This document shows positions 16,881-25,226 of a stretch of DNA of 64,000 nt, one piece after another. The notes beneath the pieces were generated by a model. That model was not told where the DNA came from, did not search any database, and worked only from the letters and a program-made list of their open reading frames with translations. The stretch covers positions 1,116,001 through 1,180,000 of the forward strand of contig OZ255627.1 in the NCBI GenBank assembly GCA_965276765.1, in the 5' to 3' direction. The DNA comes from G965276765 sp965276765 (GTDB lineage Bacteria > Actinomycetota > Acidimicrobiia > Acidimicrobiales > Palsa-688). Position numbers and translations under genes: made by a program. Positions within the stretch are counted from its first letter, which is position 1. Each line of letters begins with the position of its first letter.

Positions 16881-16906
16881 CGGCCCTAAAGCGGCCGGTT
16901 TTTTTT
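16881..16906 (+). terminator. Intrinsic-type terminator on the plus strand
   Basis: Stem CGGCC (16881-16885) / GGCCG (16893-16897) is followed by G and eight T (16899-16906). No plus-strand gene lies just upstream, so it could end a short RNA transcribed antisense to the ABC operon leader. Confidence 0.45.
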
Positions 16907-16955
16907 GCCCGAAGAAAAAGGGCGGATTGTTGCTGCCAACGACGCTTCGGGCCGA

Positions 16956-17642
16956 CTATTCGCTCTCGCAGATGAGGACGAACGAGTCAACGAGATCCCG
17001 GTCGCCGTCGATGTCGACGGCATCGACGGTCAGGCGCCGGTAGAGGAGAAGCACGAGATCCGACGCCGTGGCCCGGATCAGAGCCCCGGCCGGTTTGCTC
17101 GGATCGCCAACCTTCCACTCGCCGGCGGTGTCGACGCTGCGCAGCGTGATCTCCCCGGCCAACCCGCTCGCGGCCTCACCCACCATGATGGCCAGGAACT
17201 CGGCGACGCCGTCGTCGGCCACGCCAGGGGCGAGGGGCGCAGGGGCGCCGCTCACCGACTCGGCGTCCCAGCGGTGCACGGCCGCCTCTTGGACCTGGTG
17301 CCGGGCGACCGCGCCGGCGGTGCGGGGCTCGCCCCACCACGTCCAGCACGGCGACGAGTCGGGGGCGGTCCTGACAGCAGCGATGAGCCGCTCGGTGCTC
17401 GCCGCCATCCACCCGGCCAGATCGGAACCGTCGGGCGGCTCCTGCTCGCCGTCCCAATGGGCATCGGGATTGGCGGCCTCGATGTTGGCGGCCCAAAATC
17501 GCTGGACCTCTCCGATGTGGGCGACGAGATCGACGAAGCCCCACTCCGGGCAGCCGGGCACTCGGGCGTCGCCTGCCGTCGTCGCCGCCAGCTCGGCGAT
17601 CCTGGCGCTTTCGGTCGCGATCGCCGCTACCCGATCGAACAT
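16956..17642 (-). CDS. Mycothiol-dependent maleylpyruvate isomerase-family protein (DinB-like)
   Basis: 228 residues with the four-helix DinB fold of the TIGR03083 group. Candidate metal-site histidines are in DLVAHIGEVQRFW and RHQVQEAAVHRWDAE. Members use mycothiol as cofactor or are uncharacterised thiol transferases, which supports an actinobacterial host. Start ATG 17642. It stands alone; the 197 nt to the next gene (17643-17839) hold the divergent promoter region and nothing else visible. Confidence 0.85.
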   Translation of the reverse strand: MFDRVAAIATESARIAELAATTAGDARVPGCPEWGFVDLVAHIGEVQRFWAANIEAANPDAHWDGEQEPPDGSDLAGWMAASTERLIAAVRTAPDSSPCWTWWGEPRTAGAVARHQVQEAAVHRWDAESVSGAPAPLAPGVADDGVAEFLAIMVGEAASGLAGEITLRSVDTAGEWKVGDPSKPAGALIRATASDLVLLLYRRLTVDAVDIDGDRDLVDSFVLICESE

Positions 17643-17839
17643 GCCGCGAGACTAACGAACGACCCGGAGACGCAGCGGGGTGGTGGGGAGGGGCGCACCG
17701 TCACGGCCCCACGCGGCCAGGGCCGGCCGGGCGCTGCGGGCCAGGGAAGGCCGTCGCCACGGTGACCTTCGAGCGTCCCACCGCCCCGTAGTCCGGCGGG
17801 GGCGCGTTTGGAGGGTGTTGGCCGTCGAATAGGTTCGAC

Positions 17840-19063
17840 GTGGTGAGTCTCAGGATGAACCCGGATCGTCGCCACCGTTGGCTGTGGGCTTGGGTGGTGA
17901 TCGGCCTCGTCGTGGTGATCGCCGCAGCTTCGGGAGTGACCTATGCCATCGTGCGCCACCCATCGGCGCCGTCCAGCGCCGGCGGGAGCGGGGCGCGCCC
18001 TGGGAGCTCGACCACGTCCGCGCCTGGCGGGGCGCAGGCGTCCACGCCGACCACCGCCCACCCCGTAGCAAGACTCGCGGTGGCGTCCTCCGCTCCACGC
18101 TCCGGCGCCCACGCCGTCCGGTCCAACTCGACGATCCAGGTTCGCCTGTCGGCCGCCGTCTCGCTCGGGTCGCTGCGACCCACCTTCAGCCCGGCCGTGG
18201 CCGGAACGTGGCGGCAGACAAGTCCGACGGTCTTGACGTTCACCCCGAAGGGGCCGCTCACGCCCTACACGTCCGAGACGGTGACGATCCCCGGGGGACG
18301 CCGGGGGCTGCGCGCCACCGACGGCAGCCGCCTGTCGTCGTCGGTGCGAATCCATTTCACCGTGGCGGCGGGAAGCACCCTGCGTCTGCAGGAGCTTCTC
18401 GCCGGGCTGCACTATCTCCCGCTTAGGTTCACGCCGAGGGGGGGCACCCGAGCGGTCCAGGACACGGCCCTCCCGCAGCGGGGGGCGTTCGCGTGGCGGT
18501 GGGCGCATACCTCGTCGCACCTCACCGGCCAGTGGGCGCGCGGCACCGACAATGTGATCACCAAGGGTGCGGTCATGTCCTTCGAGCAGCAGGCCGGCCT
18601 GAGCGTCGACGGCATCGCCGGTCCTTCGGTCTGGAAGGCCTTGCTCGCCGACAAGGCCGGCAACCACATGGATCCGTCCCCCTACACGTCCGTGCTCGTC
18701 TCCAAGACCCTCCCCGAGCACCTCACGTTGTGGGACAACGGCCGCGTCAGGTTTGCCAACGTCCCGGTCAACACCGGGCTCGCCGGTGCCCAGACGACCA
18801 ACGGCACGTACCCGGTCTTTGAGCATGTGGTCGCCTCGGATATGAAGGGCACCAATCCCAACGGCTCGACATACAACGACCCGCACGTGCCGTGGGCCAG
18901 CTACTTCAACCACGGCGAGGCCCTGCACGGATTCCCGCGCGCCAGCTACGGGTTCCCGCAGAGCAACGGCTGCGTGGAGATGCCCATAAGCGACGCCGGG
19001 AAGCTCTGGCCGTCGACGCCCATCGGGACGCTCGTGACGGTCATCGGGCCCAACGCCACCTGA
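17840..19063 (+). CDS. L,D-transpeptidase with Ig-like and peptidoglycan-binding-like regions
   Basis: 407 residues. One membrane anchor (about 14-36) and a Ser/Thr/Pro linker lead to an Ig-like domain (about 90-170). A peptidoglycan-binding-like helical segment follows (VITKGAVMSFEQQAG to GIAGPSVWKALL), then a YkuD catalytic domain with His in LHGFPRASYG and Cys378 in SNGCVE. It would form 3-3 crosslinks in peptidoglycan outside the membrane. Tandem GTG codons at 17840/17843 or ATG 17855 may start it. A close paralogue lies at 41380-42609 with the same domain order. Confidence 0.9.
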   Translation: MVSLRMNPDRRHRWLWAWVVIGLVVVIAAASGVTYAIVRHPSAPSSAGGSGARPGSSTTSAPGGAQASTPTTAHPVARLAVASSAPRSGAHAVRSNSTIQVRLSAAVSLGSLRPTFSPAVAGTWRQTSPTVLTFTPKGPLTPYTSETVTIPGGRRGLRATDGSRLSSSVRIHFTVAAGSTLRLQELLAGLHYLPLRFTPRGGTRAVQDTALPQRGAFAWRWAHTSSHLTGQWARGTDNVITKGAVMSFEQQAGLSVDGIAGPSVWKALLADKAGNHMDPSPYTSVLVSKTLPEHLTLWDNGRVRFANVPVNTGLAGAQTTNGTYPVFEHVVASDMKGTNPNGSTYNDPHVPWASYFNHGEALHGFPRASYGFPQSNGCVEMPISDAGKLWPSTPIGTLVTVIGPNAT

Positions 19064-19104
19064 GCAGTCGAGACTTGCCGATGGCCCCGGCCGCAGGTAG
19101 CGTT

Positions 19105-19122
19105 CTGGCAATCGATTGCCAG
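19105..19122. promoter_or_regulatory. Probable LacI-family operator
   Basis: An 18-bp perfect palindrome, CTGGCAATCGATTGCCAG, with the central CG typical of LacI-family sites. It ends inside the AGGGAGG ribosome site of the decarboxylase-family gene starting at 19134. The LacI-type regulator is encoded by the next gene, so autoregulation of a two-gene operon is the natural reading. Confidence 0.7.
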
Positions 19123-19133
19123 GGAGGTCGACC

Positions 19134-19760
19134 ATGCCCGAGAAGCAGCGCATCAGCTACGTCCCGCTCGAGGAGATGACCGAGGAGATGCGTGCTGAGA
19201 TGGACCGGTGCGCGCGTGACGGAACACCGCGCCCGGAGAGTTCGGCCATCCGGGCCCACCAACCGAACGCCTTCTGGTTCTTCGCCAACGCCTGGAACGA
19301 CCTGTTCCGCCACGGCACCTGTGACCACGCGCTCAAGGAGCTCTGCCGCGTGTACATCTCCCGCACGGTGAAATGCGAATACTGCGGGAACCAGCGTTCG
19401 GAACGGGGTGCCGGACTCGGTCTGGTGGAGGGGCAGTACGACGAGCTGCTCAACTTCGAGACGTCCGGGCGCTACGACGAGCGCCAGAGAGCGGCGCTCT
19501 CCTACGCCGAGGCCATTGCGTGGGGGACCAAGACCGACGACGCCTTCTGGGAACGCCTCCACGCCCAGTTCGATGAGTCCGAGCTCGTCGAGCTGGGTTG
19601 CATGATTGGCCTGACCCTGGGCCAGCAGAGCTGGCTGCGACTCCTGAACATCGAGCACCACGAGGTCATGGCAGGATCGGCAGCATCGATGGCGCCCGGG
19701 TTCGAGACCAGTGAGGCACTGGCCGCCAGCAAGAGCTTGCCGGGCTACTGGGCGCGCTGA
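19134..19760 (+). CDS. Carboxymuconolactone decarboxylase/AhpD-like family protein
   Basis: 208 residues, helical, with a redox-type CxxC in VKCEYCGNQRS. The His that usually follows CxxC in peroxidase-active AhpD members is not seen, so a decarboxylase- or reductase-like role is equally open. Start ATG 19134 has AGGGAGG seven bases upstream, overlapping the 18-bp palindrome. Its TGA stop overlaps the CTG start of the LacI regulator, giving a coupled two-gene operon likely induced by a small aromatic or sugar-like ligand (inference). Confidence 0.8.
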   Translation: MPEKQRISYVPLEEMTEEMRAEMDRCARDGTPRPESSAIRAHQPNAFWFFANAWNDLFRHGTCDHALKELCRVYISRTVKCEYCGNQRSERGAGLGLVEGQYDELLNFETSGRYDERQRAALSYAEAIAWGTKTDDAFWERLHAQFDESELVELGCMIGLTLGQQSWLRLLNIEHHEVMAGSAASMAPGFETSEALAASKSLPGYWAR

Positions 19761-20779
19761 GCAGACGACCCACAATCCGCGACGTTGCGGAGCGAGCCGG
19801 GGTTCATCCGGCGACCGCTTCGCGAGCGCTCGATCCGGCCCGGGTGGGCCGCATCACGGCCACGACGACAGCGCAGGTGGAGCGGGCCGCGGCCGAGCTC
19901 GGGTACTCGCCCGACCATGTCGCTCGGAGCCTGCGGACTCGACGCTCCGACGTCGTCGGCGTCGTGGTCCCCGACCTGACCAACCCGGTCATTCCGCCGA
20001 TCGTGCGCGGCATCGAAGCGGTGCTGTGGGATTCGGGCGTTGCCTGCGTTCTGGCCGACACCGACAACTCCCCCGAGCGTGAGGCTCAGCTTGTCGCCGA
20101 GCTACGAGATCGACGATGCGATGGCCTCATCATCTCGAGCGCGACGCGCTCCAGCCCCGTCCCAGCCCAGCTGACCAGGGACGGGATCCCCGCCGTCCTC
20201 GTGACCCGGGGAACCCACCCGGCATCTCTCCCCCTCGTCACAAGCGACGACCCCTCGGGCATCAACGCGCTCGTCGCCCACCTGGCCGAGCTGGGCCATC
20301 GCCGCCTTGCTTACCTCGCCGGTCCCCCTGAGCTCTCGACGACTGCCACCAGGCAAGCGGCGTTCGTGGCGGCCGTGGCCAGCAATGGACTCGACCCCAA
20401 GGAGATCCTCTTGACGTCGTGCTCTGCGTACACGGTTGCTGCCGCCCTTCCCGTCGCGCGCGCCCTCGTGGCCTCCCAACCACAGGTCACGGCGATCATG
20501 GCGGGAAATGACATGATCGCCATCGGATGCATCGCCGCCCTCGAGGAAGTGGGTCTCTCCTGTCCTGAGGACGTCTCGGTCGTCGGCTTCAACGACATGC
20601 CACTCGTCGATCGGCTGAAACCAGCGCTCACGACCGTCTCGATCGCCCCGCGCGAGATCGGTACGACGGCCGCCTCCTTGCTGCTCGAGCGGATGGCGGG
20701 CCGTTCAAAGGGCAAACGGCCGGTACTCCTTCCTACCCGGCTCGTGGTGCGTGCCTCGACGTCACCGCCGCGACGGTGA
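19757..20779 (+). CDS. LacI-family transcriptional regulator, apparent CTG start
   Basis: 340 residues. The helix-turn-helix reads PTIRDVAERAGVHPATASRALD, then a periplasmic-binding-protein-like ligand domain (VVGVVVPDLTNP, and VVGFNDMPLVDRLKPALTTV near the end). The frame opens only after a TGA at 19712-19714 and contains no ATG, GTG or TTG before the helix-turn-helix. CTG 19757 is therefore the best start; it overlaps the upstream stop as CTGA. GTG 19844 would delete the DNA-binding domain. It probably binds the palindrome at 19105-19122. Confidence 0.88.
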   Translation: MSRRPTIRDVAERAGVHPATASRALDPARVGRITATTTAQVERAAAELGYSPDHVARSLRTRRSDVVGVVVPDLTNPVIPPIVRGIEAVLWDSGVACVLADTDNSPEREAQLVAELRDRRCDGLIISSATRSSPVPAQLTRDGIPAVLVTRGTHPASLPLVTSDDPSGINALVAHLAELGHRRLAYLAGPPELSTTATRQAAFVAAVASNGLDPKEILLTSCSAYTVAAALPVARALVASQPQVTAIMAGNDMIAIGCIAALEEVGLSCPEDVSVVGFNDMPLVDRLKPALTTVSIAPREIGTTAASLLLERMAGRSKGKRPVLLPTRLVVRASTSPPRR

Positions 20780-22288
20780 TCAGGGAATGGTGTCGGGGGT
20801 GACCCCGACGTCGACGGTGGTCCAGCCCTCGCTGCCTCCGGCACCGACGGCCTGAATCCGGTAGTAGCCGGCCTGGGAGAACGACGCCGTGAAGGAGACC
20901 TTGCCGCCCTGCATGGTGACGGAGGTCGGGAACCCGGCCGGGACCGCTACCCCCTTCGGCGGGGTGACCTTCAAGGTGACAGGACCGGAGATGGTGGGGT
21001 CGAGGGTCAGGGCCGGCGTGTTGGCCTGGAGGTTCACGCTGATCGGCGTGCCGGGCGCAGGGGTGCTCGGCGTGTCGTAGAAGGCGATGGTGTCGGATGG
21101 GACCTGAGGGAGCGTGGGTACAGGGAGTGGCCTCTGGTGAAAGTCGAAGGCGCCCAGGAGATCGTTCTGGTCGGCATTCATGGCCGTCAGCGGCTTGAGT
21201 CCCCACAGGCGCTGCACAAACGACAGGATCGACACATTGGTCGTCTGCTCGTCGAAGACACCGGGCTTGGCGTACGGGGAGACGATCACCATCGGCGTAC
21301 GGGTCCCGTAGCGCAGCGTGCCCTTCACCGGGGGCGACATATGGTCCCAAAATCCACCGCCCTCGTCGTAGGTGATGAACACCGCCGTCGACTTCCACTC
21401 GGGGCTGTCGGCGATGGCCTGGACGACCTGGCCGAGCCAGGCGTCGCCCTGCTCGATGTCCTGACCGCCGTCGCCCTCGCTGTAGTCGTTGTAGTCGGGG
21501 CGGACCATGGAGAAGCTGGGGAGCTGGTTGTTGGTGAGGTCGGAGTAGAACTGGGTGTCGGTCGTGACGTCCTGGGGACGGTCCGTGGGGAACATCTGGT
21601 ACCAGAACTGGCTGAGTGAACCCTGGGGCAACCCGTAGTACAGCTTCGACGTGAGCCCATGGGCGTCGACCTCCTTGAAGATCGAGTGCCAGGTGGCGTT
21701 GGAGGTTCCCGGCTGCAGGCTGTTGTACTTCCACCCGTTGTCGGTGCCGTTGAGCGCCCAGTGGATGTTGGGGTTGCTCGGCTCGATGCCCGGCTGGAAG
21801 TTCCTGTCGGCCAGCTCGAAGTGGCGGGCGAGGTACTGGTCGTTGGGATCGGTGCTGGCGGGGAACGTGGTGATGGCGGCCAGGCCGTCGGAAGGAAAGG
21901 TCGTGTAGTGATCCATCAGGTACCTGCCGCCAGGGGCGTAGTCCATCGCCATCTGCTCGGCGACCGTGCTGTTGTCGAGCACGGACCCGACGTTGCCCTC
22001 GTTGGCCGGGCCCGTGATCGGGCGGACAGCGGGCGCCGGATCGAACTCGGCCGCCGGATTGATGAACTTTGTCCCTGCGGGGATGCCGTCGGCACCGCGA
22101 AAGTGGCCGAACAGATCGTCGAAGGTGTGGTTCTCGAGCATGATCTCCACCACGTGCTTGATCGGCGACCCCACCGCCTTCGGCGCTGGCACCGCGGCCG
22201 AGCTCGCCGCCGCAATGCTCATCGGTACCGTGAGGGCGGCGGCGGCCACCGTGGCCACCACCGCACTATGAAATGTCTTCCGCCGCAT
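20780..22288 (-). CDS. Secreted phosphoesterase (phospholipase C/acid phosphatase family)
   Basis: 502 residues with a signal peptide (basic MRRK, hydrophobic core, cleavage near SSAAVPA). The phosphoesterase fold shows IMLENHTFDDLFG (metal ligands Glu/Asn and nucleophile region), DYAPGGRYLMDHY and TYDEGGGFWDHM. The last 110 residues are a beta-rich Ig-like domain. It likely releases phosphate from phospholipids or phosphomonoesters outside the cell. ATG 22288 follows GGAGG. Its stop codon abuts the LacI stop (TGATCA). It is one of three such enzymes in the window. Confidence 0.88.
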   Translation of the reverse strand: MRRKTFHSAVVATVAAAALTVPMSIAAASSAAVPAPKAVGSPIKHVVEIMLENHTFDDLFGHFRGADGIPAGTKFINPAAEFDPAPAVRPITGPANEGNVGSVLDNSTVAEQMAMDYAPGGRYLMDHYTTFPSDGLAAITTFPASTDPNDQYLARHFELADRNFQPGIEPSNPNIHWALNGTDNGWKYNSLQPGTSNATWHSIFKEVDAHGLTSKLYYGLPQGSLSQFWYQMFPTDRPQDVTTDTQFYSDLTNNQLPSFSMVRPDYNDYSEGDGGQDIEQGDAWLGQVVQAIADSPEWKSTAVFITYDEGGGFWDHMSPPVKGTLRYGTRTPMVIVSPYAKPGVFDEQTTNVSILSFVQRLWGLKPLTAMNADQNDLLGAFDFHQRPLPVPTLPQVPSDTIAFYDTPSTPAPGTPISVNLQANTPALTLDPTISGPVTLKVTPPKGVAVPAGFPTSVTMQGGKVSFTASFSQAGYYRIQAVGAGGSEGWTTVDVGVTPDTIP

Positions 22289-22941
22289 CGAACCTCCAAA
22301 GGACTCGGACTCTTCCCGTCGGCGAGCAAGATAACGACCCGATCTGACCGGGAACCCAACGGGAAATGAACTTCGGCGGACCGTGGCAAGGCAAGTGGAT
22401 GGATCGCCGCACACCCTCGGAGGGTGCAGTGTCGGTCGAGCACGAGCCAGGTCCGCCCGTCGATGAGTTCCCTCGCGGAGTCGAGGTGGCCGGCGTGGCA
22501 GGCGGTTTCGACGATCACGTGGAGGAGCACGCTTCGCAGGTCACCGAGTCGCCAGTCACCGAAGAGATCGGTCGGCCACCAGGCCGGGGCGGCGTCGAGC
22601 GGCGTGGCGGCAATCACGGCATCGGCGCGTTCGATCTCCAGCCGGTAGGCGTCGAGCGCCGCCGCAGCCGAGACTTCCACCGGGACGTGCCACGCGTCGT
22701 TCTCTTCGGCCACGCCGGCGATGGCAGACGGCTCGCCGGCGACGACGGCACGGAACCAAAAACGCTCGACGTCTTGGGTCAGATGGCTGATCATGCCGAG
22801 ACAGCTCCAGCCGGTCGGTAGCAGCGATCGCCTGAGCGCTTCGTCGTCGAGGTCGTCGAGGATGCCGAGCACATGCTTGCGCTGCGCCTGCAAGCAGCCG
22901 AGCAACATCGGAGTCTCGAGTGTGGCCACGCCCTCCATCAT
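22219..22941 (-). CDS. DinB-family protein (DUF664) with atypical C-terminal extension
   Basis: 240 residues. Residues 1-165 match DUF664: LGMISHLTQDVERFWF, a YRLEIERAD segment and VETACHAGHLDSARELIDG, with the usual metal-site His residues. Relatives end shortly after ELIDG. Here the frame runs on for about 75 residues, through a 15-nt hairpin (22412-22426) and 70 nt into the downstream phosphoesterase gene. A frameshift or lost stop near 22460 is likely. Function unknown; such proteins are putative thiol-dependent enzymes. Confidence 0.75.
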   Translation of the reverse strand: MMEGVATLETPMLLGCLQAQRKHVLGILDDLDDEALRRSLLPTGWSCLGMISHLTQDVERFWFRAVVAGEPSAIAGVAEENDAWHVPVEVSAAAALDAYRLEIERADAVIAATPLDAAPAWWPTDLFGDWRLGDLRSVLLHVIVETACHAGHLDSARELIDGRTWLVLDRHCTLRGCAAIHPLALPRSAEVHFPLGSRSDRVVILLADGKSPSPLEVRCGGRHFIVRWWPRWPPPPSRYR

Positions 22942-22994
22942 GTCCGTAGACCACGCGGGCTGCGGCCATCATCGCAGCGGTACGGTCGGACGCC

Positions 22995-24761
22995 ATGAGC
23001 GCTCCCACCAGACCAGAGTTGGCCGGCCGCTTCGGGATGGTGGCGGCCACGCACTGGCTGGCCGCGGGCACGGGGATGGCCATGCTCGAACGGGGCGGTA
23101 ACGCCTTCGACGCCGCCGTCGCCGCCGGCCTCGTCCTCCAGGTGGTCGAACCCCACCTCAACGGCCCGGGCGGCGAGGTGCCGGTGATCCTCTACGACGC
23201 CTCGGCGGATCGGGTATCTGTGCTCTGCGGTCAGGGCCCGCTGCCGGTCTCGGCCAGCGTCGCCGCCCTGCGGGATCTCGGCCTCGACCTGGTCCCTGGT
23301 ACCGGGTTGCTCCCGGCCTGCGTGCCCGGTGCCTTCGGCGCCTGGATGACGATGCTCGAGGAGTTGGGACGCCTCGAGCTCGAAGAGGTCATCGAGCCAG
23401 CCATCTCCTACGCGGCCAGCGGCTTCCGCCTTCTGCCCCGAGCGGCCGCGACCGTGGCCGCCAACGCCGAGCTGTTCCGCACCCACTGGCCGACGTCCGC
23501 TGAGGTGTACCTGCCCGGCGGGCTCGTGCCGTCCGGCAACGCCACGTTTTCCAATCCCATCCTCGCCGCGACCTACAGGCGGATCCTGGACGAGGCCCGA
23601 GCTGCGGGGTCGAGCCGAGTGGGGCGCATCCGCCACGCCAGGCGGTGCTTCTACGAGGGTTTCGTCGCCGAGGCCATCGACCGCTTCGCCGCAACGGCCG
23701 TGATGGACACGAGCGGAGTAGCTCATCGGGGTTTCCTGACCGGCGATGACCTGGCTCGCTGGGTGCCGGGCTTCGAAGCGCCCGTCGCCATCGACTATGC
23801 GGGGATGCGTGTCCACAAAACCGGTCCGTGGGGACAGGGACCAGTCTTTCTCCAACAACTCCGCATCCTGGAAGGATTCGACCTGGGGGCTCCAGGATCG
23901 GCATCGCCCGACCTGGTGCACCTGGTGGTGGAGTCGGCCAAGCTGGCCTTCGCCGACCGGGAGGCCTACTACGGCGACCCCGACCACGTGGACGTGCCCA
24001 TCGACGAGCTCCTCTCGCCCGCCTACGCCTCCACCCGCCGCGGCCTGGTGACCGACACCGCTTCGCTCGACCTGCGCCCCGGCCGCCCCGGAGGCCGGGA
24101 GCCACGGTTGCCCGACCTGTCGGTCACCGGGGGCGCGGGCGCAGCGCTCGCCGCGGCGGGCGCCCCACCGGATCCCATCGGCAGGGACACCTGCCAGGTG
24201 GACGTGGTCGACCGAGAGGGCAACATGGTCGCCGCGACCCCTTCGGGCGGCTGGCTCCACGGGAGCCCGTGCGTCCCGGGACTTGGCTTCTCGCTATCGA
24301 CCCGGGCCCAGATGTGCTGGGCCGAAGACGGCCTACCGGCGAGCTTCGTCGGCGGGCGGCGGCCGCGGACCACCCTCTCGCCAACCCTCGCCCTCGGCGC
24401 CCCCGACGCCGGCCTGGCCTTCGGGACGCCGGGAGGCGACCAGCAGGACCAGTGGACGATCGTCTTCTTCCTACGCCGCGTCCATCACGGCCTCGGTCTG
24501 CAAGAGGCGATCGATCAGCCGACGTTTCACTCCACCCATTTCCCCAGCTCGTTCTACCCACGAGAACACCATCCCGGTGAGCTCCACGTGGAGGGCCGCT
24601 TCGATCCGGCCACCGTCGGCGAGCTACGCCGGCGCGGCCACGACGTGATCACTGAGGGCGACTGGTCCCTCGGGCGGGTGTGCGCCGTCGAACGCCACGG
24701 CACCGAGTTGCGGGCCGGCGCCGACGCCCGCCAGGACCAGGCGTACGCGGCCGGGCGCTGA
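22995..24761 (+). CDS. Gamma-glutamyltransferase family protein
   Basis: 588 residues, full length for the family. The autoprocessing and catalytic Thr is Thr399 in RDTCQVDVVDREGN, with the small-subunit motif PSGGWLHGSP and LSPTLAL following. The large subunit has NAFDAAVAAGLVLQVVEPHLNGPGG. These enzymes hydrolyse or transfer gamma-glutamyl groups, or act as acylases or hydrolases on related amides. No signal peptide is seen, so a cytosolic acylase-like role is possible. Start ATG 22995 is divergent from the DinB gene. Confidence 0.9.
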   Translation: MSAPTRPELAGRFGMVAATHWLAAGTGMAMLERGGNAFDAAVAAGLVLQVVEPHLNGPGGEVPVILYDASADRVSVLCGQGPLPVSASVAALRDLGLDLVPGTGLLPACVPGAFGAWMTMLEELGRLELEEVIEPAISYAASGFRLLPRAAATVAANAELFRTHWPTSAEVYLPGGLVPSGNATFSNPILAATYRRILDEARAAGSSRVGRIRHARRCFYEGFVAEAIDRFAATAVMDTSGVAHRGFLTGDDLARWVPGFEAPVAIDYAGMRVHKTGPWGQGPVFLQQLRILEGFDLGAPGSASPDLVHLVVESAKLAFADREAYYGDPDHVDVPIDELLSPAYASTRRGLVTDTASLDLRPGRPGGREPRLPDLSVTGGAGAALAAAGAPPDPIGRDTCQVDVVDREGNMVAATPSGGWLHGSPCVPGLGFSLSTRAQMCWAEDGLPASFVGGRRPRTTLSPTLALGAPDAGLAFGTPGGDQQDQWTIVFFLRRVHHGLGLQEAIDQPTFHSTHFPSSFYPREHHPGELHVEGRFDPATVGELRRRGHDVITEGDWSLGRVCAVERHGTELRAGADARQDQAYAAGR

Positions 24762-24775
24762 GGCGCCTCGCCGGT

Positions 24776-24826
24776 GGGGTGCGGTCAGCGGCGGGGTGCA
24801 GTCAGCGGTGGGGTGCAGTCAGCGGC
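24776..24826. repeat. Three tandem 17-bp repeats
   Basis: Unit GGGGTGC(G/A)GTCAGCGG(C/T) occurs three times head to tail at 24776-24792, 24793-24809 and 24810-24826, in the 74-nt gap between convergent genes. Only two positions vary. Slippage-type minisatellite; no spacer structure. Confidence 0.9.
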
Positions 24827-24835
24827 CGACGGCGA

Positions 24836-25162
24836 TCATCGCCCCGGGGGCCGGACCTCGGGCGTGTCCTCGTTGGCGCCGCCAACCTCGACGCCGTTGC
24901 CGAAGGCCACGTAGTCGCGGATCGTTTCCGCGGCCGGCAACGGTTCGGGGTAATACCAGGCGGCGGCGGCATTGCGCTCCCCATCGGACACCAGGTCGTA
25001 ATAGCTGGCGTCGCCCTTCCAGGGGCAGTGCGTCTGGGTGTCGTTGGGCTCCAGCCGCTCGGACACGACATCCCCAGCGGGAAAATACTGATTGCCCTCC
25101 ACCAGTATCGTCCGGTCACTTTCGGCTACGAGAGCACCATTCCATGTTGCACGTACGGTCAT
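24836..25162 (-). CDS. DUF427-family protein, single domain
   Basis: 108 residues from ATG 25162, one DUF427 beta-fold domain (VRATWNGALVAESDRTILVEGNQYFP, CPWKGDASYYDL, AAWYYPEP). The family is small, cytosolic and unassigned. It lies 64 nt downstream of a two-domain paralogue on the same strand; the two share the CP-KG--YW/Y pattern, so this is an old duplication. A longer frame upstream exists but adds no conserved sequence. Confidence 0.85.
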   Translation of the reverse strand: MTVRATWNGALVAESDRTILVEGNQYFPAGDVVSERLEPNDTQTHCPWKGDASYYDLVSDGERNAAAAWYYPEPLPAAETIRDYVAFGNGVEVGGANEDTPEVRPPGR

Positions 25163-25226
25163 GTCAAGGGCAACGCCTGGCCTGGCCGGGCATTCCCTTT
25201 CCGGGGGTGGGGGCGCCAGGTCAGCT

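Noticed and set aside
24776..24826. CRISPR array
   Set aside because: Repeats are contiguous without spacers and only 17 bp; no cas genes.
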